A DNA stretch of 64,000 nt, taken from an uncultured Hyphomicrobiales bacterium. Its GTDB lineage: Bacteria > Pseudomonadota > Alphaproteobacteria > Rhizobiales > Xanthobacteraceae. The stretch spans positions 60,207-124,206 of the forward strand of contig CAIRGJ010000063.1 of the NCBI GenBank assembly GCA_903878085.1. The letters are read 5' to 3'. Made by a program: the position numbers and the translations under genes. This document shows, in pieces, positions 56,523 through 64,000 of the stretch (position 1 is its first letter; each line of letters opens with the position of its first letter). The notes below the pieces were generated by a model that worked only from the letters and a program-made list of their open reading frames with translations, ran no database searches and was not told the origin of the DNA.

Positions 56523-57335
56523 ATGGAAACCGCGCTGCGCGTGGATGCGGTCAAGCTGCGTCGTCTTGCGGCACGGATTCGCCTGAGTGCGACCCGGATG
56601 GTCGCGATCCAGGGTCTTGGCTATCTCTGTCAAGCCATGTCTTCCGCAGAGATTTTCGCTGTGTTGTTTGGCGGCGGCGTTATTCGCGCTGGCTATGATC
56701 GGTTCATTCTTTCGCCTGGCCACTACACGATCTGCCTTTATGCCGCGGCCGCCGAAACCGGCCTGATCACGGCTGAGAAGCTCGCGTCCTATGGAAAGGA
56801 CGGCTCCGAGCTTGAGGCGGTAGGTACCGAGCGCACTCCGGTGGCTGATCTCGTCAATGGCTCGCTTGGTCAGGGGCTTTCAGGGGCGATCGGCTTCGCG
56901 CTTGCGGCGCGCCTCGCGGGCGAGGGTAGGGATACCTTCGCATTCCTTAGTGATGGTGAGCTGGAGGAAGGACAGGTTTGGGAAGCCGCAATGTTTGCTG
57001 CGCACCATCGCCTGGATCGGCTCGTCGTCGTTATCGACGCGAATAATTCACAGGTAGACGGGCCGGTTACTTCGGTCACATCGCTCGAGCCACTGGCGGA
57101 AAAATGGCGCGCTTTTGGCTGGCGCGTTGCCGAGGTTGACGGTCACGATGTCGATGCTCTCGCGACCGCTTTTGGTTCCCGTTCTGAAGGCGGCAAGCCG
57201 TTGGCCATAATTGCTCGCACGGAAATGACCGGTCGCATGCGGGCGATTCCGCCCTCCACTGATACTCATTTCCTCAAGCTAGACAAAGCGCTTGAAGCTG
57301 CGATCGTGCGCGAACTGGAGGCCGCCCTTGCGTGA
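56523..57335 (+). CDS. Transketolase-like N-terminal (TPP-binding) subunit (270 aa)
   Basis: The TPP diphosphate-binding stretch reads SDGELEEGQVWEAAMFAAHH, ending in IDANNSQVDG in the NN-type position. Upstream motifs are FILSPGHYTICLYA and VNGSLGQGLSGAIGFALAAR. This is the A half of a split transketolase. Family members with two subunits act on ketose phosphates or on special substrates such as apulose 4-phosphate. GGGAGAGG precedes the ATG. The stop overlaps the start region of the B subunit. The LacI gene is divergent. Confidence 0.9.
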   Translation: METALRVDAVKLRRLAARIRLSATRMVAIQGLGYLCQAMSSAEIFAVLFGGGVIRAGYDRFILSPGHYTICLYAAAAETGLITAEKLASYGKDGSELEAVGTERTPVADLVNGSLGQGLSGAIGFALAARLAGEGRDTFAFLSDGELEEGQVWEAAMFAAHHRLDRLVVVIDANNSQVDGPVTSVTSLEPLAEKWRAFGWRVAEVDGHDVDALATAFGSRSEGGKPLAIIARTEMTGRMRAIPPSTDTHFLKLDKALEAAIVRELEAALA

Positions 57336-58335
57336 GCCACCTTACCAAACTGTGCTTAAGCCTTACGGGGCGGCACTCTTGGCGTTGGCCCGACAGCGGC
57401 CCGAGATCATGTGCCTCGGTGCTGATCTCACGCGTCAGACCGAGACCGATATGTTCCGCGACGAACTTCCTGGTCGGTTTATCAACATCGGCGTGGCCGA
57501 AGCAAACATGATTGGAATCGCAGGCGGGTTAGCGCGCGCGGGCCATGTGGTTTTCGTCAACACATTCGGTGTGTTCTGCACGCGCCGGTGCTTCGACCAG
57601 ATAGCGATGTCGATCGCGTATCCGGCGCTCAATGTCAAAATCGTGGGTTTCATGCCTGGCCTATCGAGCCCTGGTGGCCCGAGCCACCAGGCGATCGACG
57701 ACGTGGCGCTAATGCGGGCGCTTCCCAACATGACTGTGGTTGAGCCGGCCGATGCTGTTGAAACTCAACAAGTCGTCGCGGCGGTGGCGGATCATCCAGG
57801 CCCTGTCTATCTACGACTTAAACGCGGCGAAATTCCGAAGATTCTTGAAGATGATTATCGGCTCGATTTGCATAAGGCTCAGCGGCTGAGCGGAAGCGAC
57901 ACGAGCGACGTCTGCATCGTTGCATCGGGCATGATGCTGCCCGCGGCGCTTGCTGCGGCGCGTACACTGAACGAAAACGACGTTTCCGTGACTGTATTCA
58001 ACGTATCGGTAATCAAGCCCCTCGACGGCGCCACGATTGTCGCGGCCGCGCGACGCAGCCGTATCGTGATTACTGCCGAGAACCACTCGGTGATTGGCGG
58101 CTTGGGCTCGGCGGTTGCTGAAGCGATAGCTGAGGCAGGCATTGGGACGTCGTTGCGTCGGATCGGCATCGCCGACGTCTTCGCCGAATCCGGAAGCCGA
58201 GAGTATCTATTTAATCGATACGGCCTTGGGACCCAGAACATTGTGGACGAGGCATGGCGCGGTTTGGCAATCAACCGTCCGACACCAATCGCAGTAGCAA
58301 TCGAGACGCCCCCTGGAACCTATGCTCCGGTGTGA
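57328..58335 (+). CDS. Transketolase-like C-terminal (pyrimidine/Pyr) subunit (335 aa)
   Basis: The Pyr domain starts KPYGAALLALARQRPEIMCL, with ADLTRQTETDMFRDELPGRF and INIGVAEANMIGIAGGLARA; the Glu in VAEAN is the conserved cofactor-activating residue. A transketolase C-terminal domain follows (VCIVASGMMLPAALAAARTL, IVITAENHSVIGGLGSAVAE). I place the start at TTG 57328, since GGAGG (57317-57321) lies 6 bases upstream inside the A subunit gene, giving an 8-base overlap. Other starts, such as the in-frame text from 57292, are inside the first subunit and lack a site. Confidence 0.9.
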   Translation: MREPPYQTVLKPYGAALLALARQRPEIMCLGADLTRQTETDMFRDELPGRFINIGVAEANMIGIAGGLARAGHVVFVNTFGVFCTRRCFDQIAMSIAYPALNVKIVGFMPGLSSPGGPSHQAIDDVALMRALPNMTVVEPADAVETQQVVAAVADHPGPVYLRLKRGEIPKILEDDYRLDLHKAQRLSGSDTSDVCIVASGMMLPAALAAARTLNENDVSVTVFNVSVIKPLDGATIVAAARRSRIVITAENHSVIGGLGSAVAEAIAEAGIGTSLRRIGIADVFAESGSREYLFNRYGLGTQNIVDEAWRGLAINRPTPIAVAIETPPGTYAPV

Positions 58336-58553
58336 CGCCATTAATAGGGTGACTGAATGGGCGCATGGTAATCACAACTAAAGGGGTCCTCTAAACGATA
58401 TGAGTTTCACTGCGACATAGTGAAAGCAGAAGGCGGAACAAGGCATTGGAATATGGCTTTGTTGCCACAGGCGCGTGAACTCCAATTGTCTGATTGAAAT
58501 TAAGTCAGACAAGAAAATGAACGGAATGAAACTAGCTGAATGGAGAACGAGCA

Positions 58554-59414
58554 ATGTCTTTGACTAAGTTTATCCCCACTCCCGATTTCGAAGAGTACAA
58601 GGAGCGATTCAAGGAGAATTACAAACTGGAACGACGTCCTGACGGCGTGATTTTGGCTCAGGCTCACACAGTGGGCGGGCCAATACAGTTGAGCGTTGAA
58701 AACCATCGCTCTGTCGGACAACTCTTCAAAACCATCGGCGCCGATCCCGAGAATGAAATCATGATTTTCACGGGAACGGGTGAAGACTTCATGATGGACG
58801 CAGATCCGGAAGGCTTCGAATTGGAAAAAGAAGATCTGCGGCATTGGGCCTACGAGTACGCCTATAAGGACGGAAGAATAAACGTCAGTTCGCTCGTCAA
58901 TGATCTCGAAATTCCAACCATTGGTGTCCTCAACGGCCCGGGGTTTCACACAGAGATTTGCCTCATGTGCGATATCACGATCTGCAGTGAGGACGCGATA
59001 ATCTACGATCTTCATTATGACATTGGGTCGGTGCCCGGAGATGGAATTCACAGCTGCTTCCAGGAGCTGCTGGGTGTCAAGCGAGCGGCCTACGCGTTGC
59101 TCACGGGCCAAGCCATCGATGCCAAAACGGCTTTGGAATACGGAATGGTCAACGAGATAGTGCCTCGAGACAAGCTCCTGGAACGCGCATGGCAGATTGC
59201 CGACCACATTATGACGCAACCTCGCATTACCCGCCGCCTTACTACGCAGATCATTCGGCGTCCTTGGCGGCAACGGATCACCAATGACCTGGACGGAGGC
59301 TTTGCCATTCAGATGTTTGCGCATCTCGCCAAAGACAAGGCGGTACACGGTAAGAATCACATCGGTTCAACGGTCGCGTACGTTAAGAAAGGCAAGAAAA
59401 ACAACTTCGACTAG
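58554..59414 (+). CDS. Crotonase-family hydrolase, 6-oxocamphor-hydrolase-like (286 aa)
   Basis: The sequence shares with 6-oxocamphor hydrolase the string GSVPGDGIHSCFQELLGVKR and LLTGQAIDAKTALEYGMVNE. The oxyanion-hole text is EIMIFTGTGEDFM and GVLNGPGFHTEICLMCDITI. Such enzymes cleave C-C bonds of cyclic beta-diketones by a retro-Claisen route. Usual crotonase CoA-binding features look weak, consistent with a non-CoA substrate. GGAGAACGAGCA precedes the ATG. It is 218 bp downstream of the transketolase pair and followed by ABC transporter genes. The real substrate is unknown. Confidence 0.82.
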   Translation: MSLTKFIPTPDFEEYKERFKENYKLERRPDGVILAQAHTVGGPIQLSVENHRSVGQLFKTIGADPENEIMIFTGTGEDFMMDADPEGFELEKEDLRHWAYEYAYKDGRINVSSLVNDLEIPTIGVLNGPGFHTEICLMCDITICSEDAIIYDLHYDIGSVPGDGIHSCFQELLGVKRAAYALLTGQAIDAKTALEYGMVNEIVPRDKLLERAWQIADHIMTQPRITRRLTTQIIRRPWRQRITNDLDGGFAIQMFAHLAKDKAVHGKNHIGSTVAYVKKGKKNNFD

Positions 59415-59568
59415 CCCGCCGCACATCTCTGTGACGGCGAGCTGATGATGCGTTGAAAAGCTCGTCAATCGCTACCGTTGGCGGTGCGCGCGCCACTCAA
59501 GCAAAAAGCCCGCAGGCAGCCCGCGGCGATGGGAAGTCCAATAGGATTTAACTTAGAGGGAGACGACG

Positions 59569-60834
59569 ATGAGTAACTTCACTAGGAGGAAATTTACCAA
59601 AGTAGCGCTCGCGGCATCGGCGGCCGTTGCGGCACCAGCTATCATGGCGGGCGGCGCGGAAAAGCCAATCCGAATTGGGTTCAGCATTGCTCAAACTGGT
59701 GGCATCGCAGCGGGAGGAAAGGCTGGGCTAACAGCACTTGAACTGTGGCGCAGTGACGTGAATGCGACTGGCGGCCTACTCGGTCGGCCAGTGGAATTCG
59801 TCGTCTACGACGATCAGAGCCAAACAAGCACTGTGCCTGGCATCTACGCCAAACTGCTCGACATCGACAAGGTCGATCTCTTGCTATCGCCCTACGGCAC
59901 AAACCTGACGGCTGTGGTCATGCCAATGATCAAGCAGCGAAATCGCTTCATTATCGCTCAATTCGAAATCGGCCAGAACGACAACCTTAAACACGACAAA
60001 TTCTTCGAGATCGCTCCCTGGGGCCCCAAGCCGGGCGCAAATTGGTGCCGCGGCTATTTCGATCTCGCCAAGCGCCTCGGTTATAAGACACTCGGTATCA
60101 TCAGCTCGGATGCGGAATTCTCGGCTAATGCCGCTAACATAGGCGTCACAGTTGCCGAGGAGTACGGCATGAAGTTGGTATCGAACCAGCATTACCCGCC
60201 AAACTCGGTCGATTTTTCCGGGATCTTGCGCAACGTAAATGCAGCCGCGCCCGATTTTATCTTCGTTGCTTCCTACCCGGTTGAGTCAGCGGCTTTGATC
60301 CACGGCATTTCCGAAATCGGTATCGCCGACAGTGTCCAGATGTTCGGCGGCGCCATAGTTGGAATCCAGTATGCTCAACAGCTGGAAAGTCTCGGTTCAG
60401 CGCTTAACGGCGTCACCAACTACGACTCTTATGTCGTTGCGCCGACTATGAACTTCGCTGGCATCGAAAAATTCCTCGAGCGTTATCGGCCTCTCGCCGA
60501 GAGCAAGGGGGTCGACGCCCTTGGCCACTTCCTACCGCCTTTCTTTTATGCTGGTGGTCAACTCATCGAACAGGCCGTCAAGGCGGTTGGCTCGCTTGAC
60601 GAAGCAAAGCTTGCGCAATGGCTGCACAACAACGCGGTCGAAACGATCGTTGGGCCGATCAAGTTTGGGCCTGATGGCAATTGGGTGGAGAACCGGATTG
60701 TCATGGCTCAGTATCGAAACGTGAAGGACAAGGATCTTGATCAGTTCCGTCACCCTGGAAAGCAGGTCATTCTGCAGCCCGAGGCCTTGGCGACGGGGAA
60801 AATCGTCGCGCCTTATAAGAAGGCCCGGGTGTGA
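59569..60834 (+). CDS. Branched-chain-type ABC transporter substrate-binding protein, Tat-type signal (421 aa)
   Basis: The N-terminus TRRKFTKVALAASAAVAAPA carries a twin-arginine (Tat-like) motif. The mature LivJ-type fold begins IRIGFSIAQTGGIAAGGKAG, followed by VEFVVYDDQSQTSTVPGIYA and LLLSPYGTNLTAVVMPMI. GAGGGAGACG precedes the ATG. It is the first of the transport genes, so it picks the substrate for the cluster. Ligand unknown. Confidence 0.9.
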   Translation: MSNFTRRKFTKVALAASAAVAAPAIMAGGAEKPIRIGFSIAQTGGIAAGGKAGLTALELWRSDVNATGGLLGRPVEFVVYDDQSQTSTVPGIYAKLLDIDKVDLLLSPYGTNLTAVVMPMIKQRNRFIIAQFEIGQNDNLKHDKFFEIAPWGPKPGANWCRGYFDLAKRLGYKTLGIISSDAEFSANAANIGVTVAEEYGMKLVSNQHYPPNSVDFSGILRNVNAAAPDFIFVASYPVESAALIHGISEIGIADSVQMFGGAIVGIQYAQQLESLGSALNGVTNYDSYVVAPTMNFAGIEKFLERYRPLAESKGVDALGHFLPPFFYAGGQLIEQAVKAVGSLDEAKLAQWLHNNAVETIVGPIKFGPDGNWVENRIVMAQYRNVKDKDLDQFRHPGKQVILQPEALATGKIVAPYKKARV

Positions 60835-60927
60835 TCGGCGCATGCTGATCGCACAATGGAACTGGCGCTGGCCTAGGCTTAAGCCATCCTGGGCCGGCGC
60901 GGCAACACGACCAAGGTGCCGTCATCG

Positions 60928-61803
60928 ATGATAATTGAATTGGGTGTGAACGCGGTTGTCACCGGCTTGCTGCTGGGTGGTCTTTATGCAGTGGCGAGCC
61001 TCGGTCTCACGATTGCATTCGGGCTGCTGCAAATCCCTAATGTGGCCCAACCTACGTTCATGGTGCTGGGCGCTTATTGCGCATGTTTTGGCAACTTGCT
61101 TGGGGTGGATCCGGTTATCGCGAGCATGATATTCGCGCCGGTCTTTTATCTTGCTGGCATGATCTTTTATCAAGCCTATTTCGTTTGCTTCGAACGCCGC
61201 GGGCGCGGCAATACCCTACAAGGCTTCACCTTCTTCTTCGGCGTCGCCATGGTACTTGAGGTGGCGCTAATACTTGCTGTCGGTGTCGATCTCAGGTCAG
61301 TCGACGCTGTCTATATTGGCAAAAGCTTGACGATAGGTTTCGTCACCATGCCATATCGCTTCATTATTCCCTTCGTGATCGGATCAGCTGTCGGTGCCGG
61401 GATGTGGCTGTTTCTGACTCGCACACATATGGGCTTAGCTATCCGCGCGGTTGCCCATGATGCCAACGCGCTTAGAATCGTCGCGCTCAACCCTGCCCAG
61501 GTCAAGCGACATGCCTTCGGCATAGCGATGATGACCGCCGCACTGGCTGGCGCCGCGCTTATCGTCGTTAATCCTGTAGATCCCTTCGTCGGCCGCGAAT
61601 ATATCGGTCGGTCGTTTGCCATCGTCGTGCTCGCCGGCATGGGAAGCGTGCCGGGAACGCTGGTGGCTGCGGTCATCATCGGTCTGCTGGAGAGCCTCGT
61701 GATAACGTTCGTCGGTGCGACCTGGGCCCCTGGTGTCGCCTTTGCGGTTTTGCTCGCGACTCTCGCCATCCGGCCGAGTGGCATATTCGGGATAGCGCGA
61801 TGA
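60928..61803 (+). CDS. Branched-chain amino-acid-type ABC permease, LivH (291 aa)
   Basis: The membrane protein begins MIIELGVNAVVTGLLLGGLY and continues SLGLTIAFGLLQIPNVAQP, the LivH N-terminus. The EAA-type loop reads AHDANALRIVALNPAQVKRH. I chose ATG 60928 because it puts the conserved N-A-V-x-x-G-L-L at the usual distance; GTG 60916 is possible. The stop overlaps the livM ATG (ATGA). Confidence 0.9.
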   Translation: MIIELGVNAVVTGLLLGGLYAVASLGLTIAFGLLQIPNVAQPTFMVLGAYCACFGNLLGVDPVIASMIFAPVFYLAGMIFYQAYFVCFERRGRGNTLQGFTFFFGVAMVLEVALILAVGVDLRSVDAVYIGKSLTIGFVTMPYRFIIPFVIGSAVGAGMWLFLTRTHMGLAIRAVAHDANALRIVALNPAQVKRHAFGIAMMTAALAGAALIVVNPVDPFVGREYIGRSFAIVVLAGMGSVPGTLVAAVIIGLLESLVITFVGATWAPGVAFAVLLATLAIRPSGIFGIAR

Positions 61804-62747
61804 GCGGATGGCGCTTCATCATCGGTGTGCTTGTCGTCCTCGCCGGCGGCGCGATGCTGACGCATGAGGTGACTAATGCTTATGTGTTCTATGCTGGCTT
61901 TGTTGCCCTGCAATACGTGGTCATCGCGACCGGATGGAACATCCTGGGCGGATACGCTGGCTACGTGAATTTCGGCAGCGGTGCGTTCGTCGGCCTCGGC
62001 ATGTATGCGGCTGTCTTCCTATTCAAGGCGATTGAGGCCCCATTGTGGGTCCAGGTATTGGGCGCCGCCTTTGCAGGCGGGGTGATGGGGCTCGGTATGG
62101 GATACCTGACCTTACGCATCCAGGGGGTATTTTTTTCTATCGCGACCTTAGCCCTCACCGTTGTTCTCAACACAGTCATCGTCAATTGGTCTTTTGTTGG
62201 CGGTGCGCGTGGAGCAACCGTCTTGGCGCCGCCGCCACCGACATGGTTTCCGAGCACCATCAGCTACGTTTTTTTCGCCATGCTGGTTCTTGCGGTGTTC
62301 AGTATTGCCGTAGCGCGCTGGATTGAAAAATCATGGATTGGGCGCGGCCTCGCCGCACTGCGAGCCGACGAACAGGCCGCCGAGTGCAGCGGCACGCCGA
62401 CTCTAAAGCTCAAACTGTTTGCCGCGACAGTCAGCGGTGCTTTGATCGCAGCCGCTGGCGCGCCGTATCCTTACTATGCTTCGTATGTTGAGCCTGCCTC
62501 GGCCTTCGGACTCGCCATTGCTCTTAATGCCCTCGCGATGCCATTGATTGGCGGTACGCGCAGCTGGATCGGGCCGCTGATCGGCGCACTTCTACTCAGC
62601 GGGCTGGAGCAAGCAGCGACTGTGACCATTCCGACTGAGGTCAATCTCTTGATCGTTGGGCTCGTGCTCATCGGCTTCGTCGTCGCCGCGCCGGATGGTT
62701 TACTGGGTCTGTTTGATCGCAAGCCGGTCAAGGGGAGGCGGCAATGA
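61800..62747 (+). CDS. Branched-chain amino-acid-type ABC permease, LivM (315 aa)
   Basis: Typical LivM text includes YAGYVNFGSGAFVGLGMYAA and GLAALRADEQAAECSGTPTL, the latter the ATPase-contacting loop. About eight to nine hydrophobic segments are present. It overlaps livH by 4 bases and livG by 4 bases (ATGA twice), so the four transport genes are translationally coupled. Substrate follows from the binding protein, which is unknown. Confidence 0.92.
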   Translation: MSGWRFIIGVLVVLAGGAMLTHEVTNAYVFYAGFVALQYVVIATGWNILGGYAGYVNFGSGAFVGLGMYAAVFLFKAIEAPLWVQVLGAAFAGGVMGLGMGYLTLRIQGVFFSIATLALTVVLNTVIVNWSFVGGARGATVLAPPPPTWFPSTISYVFFAMLVLAVFSIAVARWIEKSWIGRGLAALRADEQAAECSGTPTLKLKLFAATVSGALIAAAGAPYPYYASYVEPASAFGLAIALNALAMPLIGGTRSWIGPLIGALLLSGLEQAATVTIPTEVNLLIVGLVLIGFVVAAPDGLLGLFDRKPVKGRRQ

Positions 62748-63457
62748 GCGAGCCGATCCTGTCCATACGAGGCGTATCGAAGCGATTCGGTACTCTAATT
62801 GCTGTTGCAGATGTCGACCTCGACGTTGCGCGCGGCGAGAAGCTTGGCATCATTGGGCCCAACGGGTCGGGCAAGACCACTCTGATTAACTGCATAACCG
62901 GCGTGATTCGCCCCGAGCAAGGAAAGATCACGTTCGAGGGTATCGACATTTCCCGCATGCCTACTTACCAACGCGCGCGCCGAGGCATCGCCCGCAGTTT
63001 CCAGATCCCACGTCCCTTTGTTGGCATGTCGGTGGTGCAGAACCTGCAGGTTCCGCTCGACTATGTAGCGAGTGGCGAAAGGGACCCGGCCGGTGCGCTC
63101 GGAATTCTCGCCGCGGTCGGGCTTGAAACGCGCGCCGACGATCCGGCCGAATCTTTGACTCATCTAGAGCTACGCAAGCTTGAGCTTGCACGCGCCCTCG
63201 CTGCCGAGCCTCGGTTGCTAATTGCCGACGAAGTTATGGCCGGGCTCTCGGAGCAGGAAATAGATGAGGTGCTGGAAATCCTTTTCACGCTGAATGCCCG
63301 CGGCGTCACAATCATAATGATTGAGCACATCATGCACGCAATTATGCGTTTCTCGACGCGACTCGTATGCATGGAGACCGGGCGCGTCATTGCTGACGGT
63401 ACGCCGCAAGAGGTGGGCAGGAACCCCGAAGTCCGAAGGGTGTATTTTGGTAAATAG
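62744..63457 (+). CDS. Branched-chain-type ABC ATP-binding protein, LivG (237 aa)
   Basis: Walker A is GPNGSGKTTLINCITG. The LivG-type loop FQIPRPFVGMSVVQNLQVPL follows. The signature is degenerate: THLELRKLELARALA stands where LSxGxxR is usual. Walker B is LLIADEVMAGLSEQE. The His switch is in IMIEHIMHAIM. The weak signature motif resembles other LivG proteins and probably still works with LivF. ATG overlaps the livM stop. Confidence 0.9.
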   Translation: MSEPILSIRGVSKRFGTLIAVADVDLDVARGEKLGIIGPNGSGKTTLINCITGVIRPEQGKITFEGIDISRMPTYQRARRGIARSFQIPRPFVGMSVVQNLQVPLDYVASGERDPAGALGILAAVGLETRADDPAESLTHLELRKLELARALAAEPRLLIADEVMAGLSEQEIDEVLEILFTLNARGVTIIMIEHIMHAIMRFSTRLVCMETGRVIADGTPQEVGRNPEVRRVYFGK

Positions 63458-64000
63458 GCTGGTCGTAGAAAATTTGTCGGCCGGTTACGGCGCGGTTTCC
63501 GTGCTGCGCGGCGTGTCGCTCGAAATCCGCGAGGGCGAGCTAGTGGCATTGCTTGGCACAAATGGCAACGGTAAGAGTACCCTCTTGAACGCTATCATCG
63601 GCCTGGTAAGGCCGACTGCGGGCTCGGTTCGCTTGGAATGGGACGGCGAGGTCACCGAGCTTGCAGGCAGTCCCGCTGAAAAAATTGTCGAGCGCGGCAT
63701 CGCTTTGGTACCTGAAGGTCGCCGTCTGTTTCCTCACTTGACCGTCGAGGAAAATTTGACGCTTGGCGGGTGTGGGCGCCGTGCGCGTCACAATCTCCGC
63801 CGCAATCTGGAGTTCGTTTTCACAGCTTTCCCGGTGCTGCTAGAACGAAGGCATCAACAAGCCGGAACGATGAGCGGCGGACAGCAGCAGTTGCTAGCGA
63901 TCGCGCGAGCTTTGATGACGGGGCCACGTATCATTCTGATCGATGAGCCTTCGGTCGGACTCGCCCCTGTTGCCGTCGATCAGGTGCTCTCCATGGTGAG
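63447..64000 (+). CDS. Branched-chain-type ABC ATP-binding protein, LivF (partial, runs off the right edge)
   Basis: From TTG 63447, with AAGGG 7 bases upstream, the frame reads LVVENLSAGYGAVSVLRGVS. Walker A is LGTNGNGKSTLLNAIIG, the signature MSGGQQQLLAIARALM is intact, and Walker B is IILIDEPSVGLAPV. LivF supplies the intact signature that LivG lacks. The last about 50 residues are outside the window. It overlaps the livG stop by 11 bases. Confidence 0.88.
   Translation, partial: MVNRLVVENLSAGYGAVSVLRGVSLEIREGELVALLGTNGNGKSTLLNAIIGLVRPTAGSVRLEWDGEVTELAGSPAEKIVERGIALVPEGRRLFPHLTVEENLTLGGCGRRARHNLRRNLEFVFTAFPVLLERRHQQAGTMSGGQQQLLAIARALMTGPRIILIDEPSVGLAPVAVDQVLSMV

Overview
This window is a GC-rich alphaproteobacterial chromosome segment, most likely from Hyphomicrobiales (Bradyrhizobium/Rhodopseudomonas/Pseudolabrys-like). 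Four things point there: a histidine tRNA with no encoded G-1 and with A73, a trxB-LysR gene pair of the LsrB/VtlR type next to an Lrp gene, a carA-yqeY-dnaG-rpoD core block, and the palindromic interspersed repeats typical of these genomes. It has housekeeping blocks, several catabolic gene sets, and accessory patches with truncated or frameshifted genes.

Layout. 1-2.3 kb: N-terminal part of a PAS histidine kinase (-), two phasins (+), tRNA-His. 2.4-4.4 kb: a secreted YkuD L,D-transpeptidase (-). 4.8-9.9 kb: complete pqqABCDE, then a secreted sorbosone-dehydrogenase-like PQQ enzyme and a di-haem cytochrome c, which read as cofactor synthesis, enzyme and electron acceptor. 10.3-12.9 kb: LysR, trxB and divergent Lrp. 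12.9-15.5 kb: YCII-like, DedA, an orphan TTT binding protein and greA. 15.7-23.1 kb: carB and carA separated by an aldo-keto reductase and a higB-higA-methyltransferase operon, then yqeY. 23.3-26.1 kb: N-formylglutamate amidohydrolase, transglutaminase, TTT binding protein. 26.2-29.1 kb: an insert carrying a lipoprotein and a peptidoglycan hydrolase split by an in-frame TGA. 29.3-33.7 kb: dnaG and rpoD.

33.9-43.5 kb holds small secreted proteins, two lytic transglycosylases, msrA, two DUF1330 proteins, cspA, several very small genes, a decarboxylase-like amidohydrolase, a cupin and a CAU tRNA. Directly after that tRNA (43.5-46.4 kb) lies a decayed accessory patch: iteron-like repeats, a frameshifted membrane-protein gene, an MmeI-like DNA methyltransferase missing both ends, and a nitroreductase missing its start. 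46.4-53.6 kb: a trypsin-like protease and a minus-strand catabolic operon (two ACMSD-like amidohydrolases, MFS transporter, dienelactone hydrolase, alpha/beta hydrolase, TTT binding protein and a 45-residue gene).

53.7-64 kb: a small secreted protein, a ParB-methyltransferase gene cut short, and then a LacI-controlled cluster. The cluster has a split transketolase, a 6-oxocamphor-hydrolase-like crotonase and a branched-chain-type ABC transporter (binding protein, LivH, LivM, LivG, partial LivF). I know no described pathway with this combination; with its operator-like palindromes it is the best candidate here for an undescribed system. The TGA-split hydrolase next to its lipoprotein is the second.
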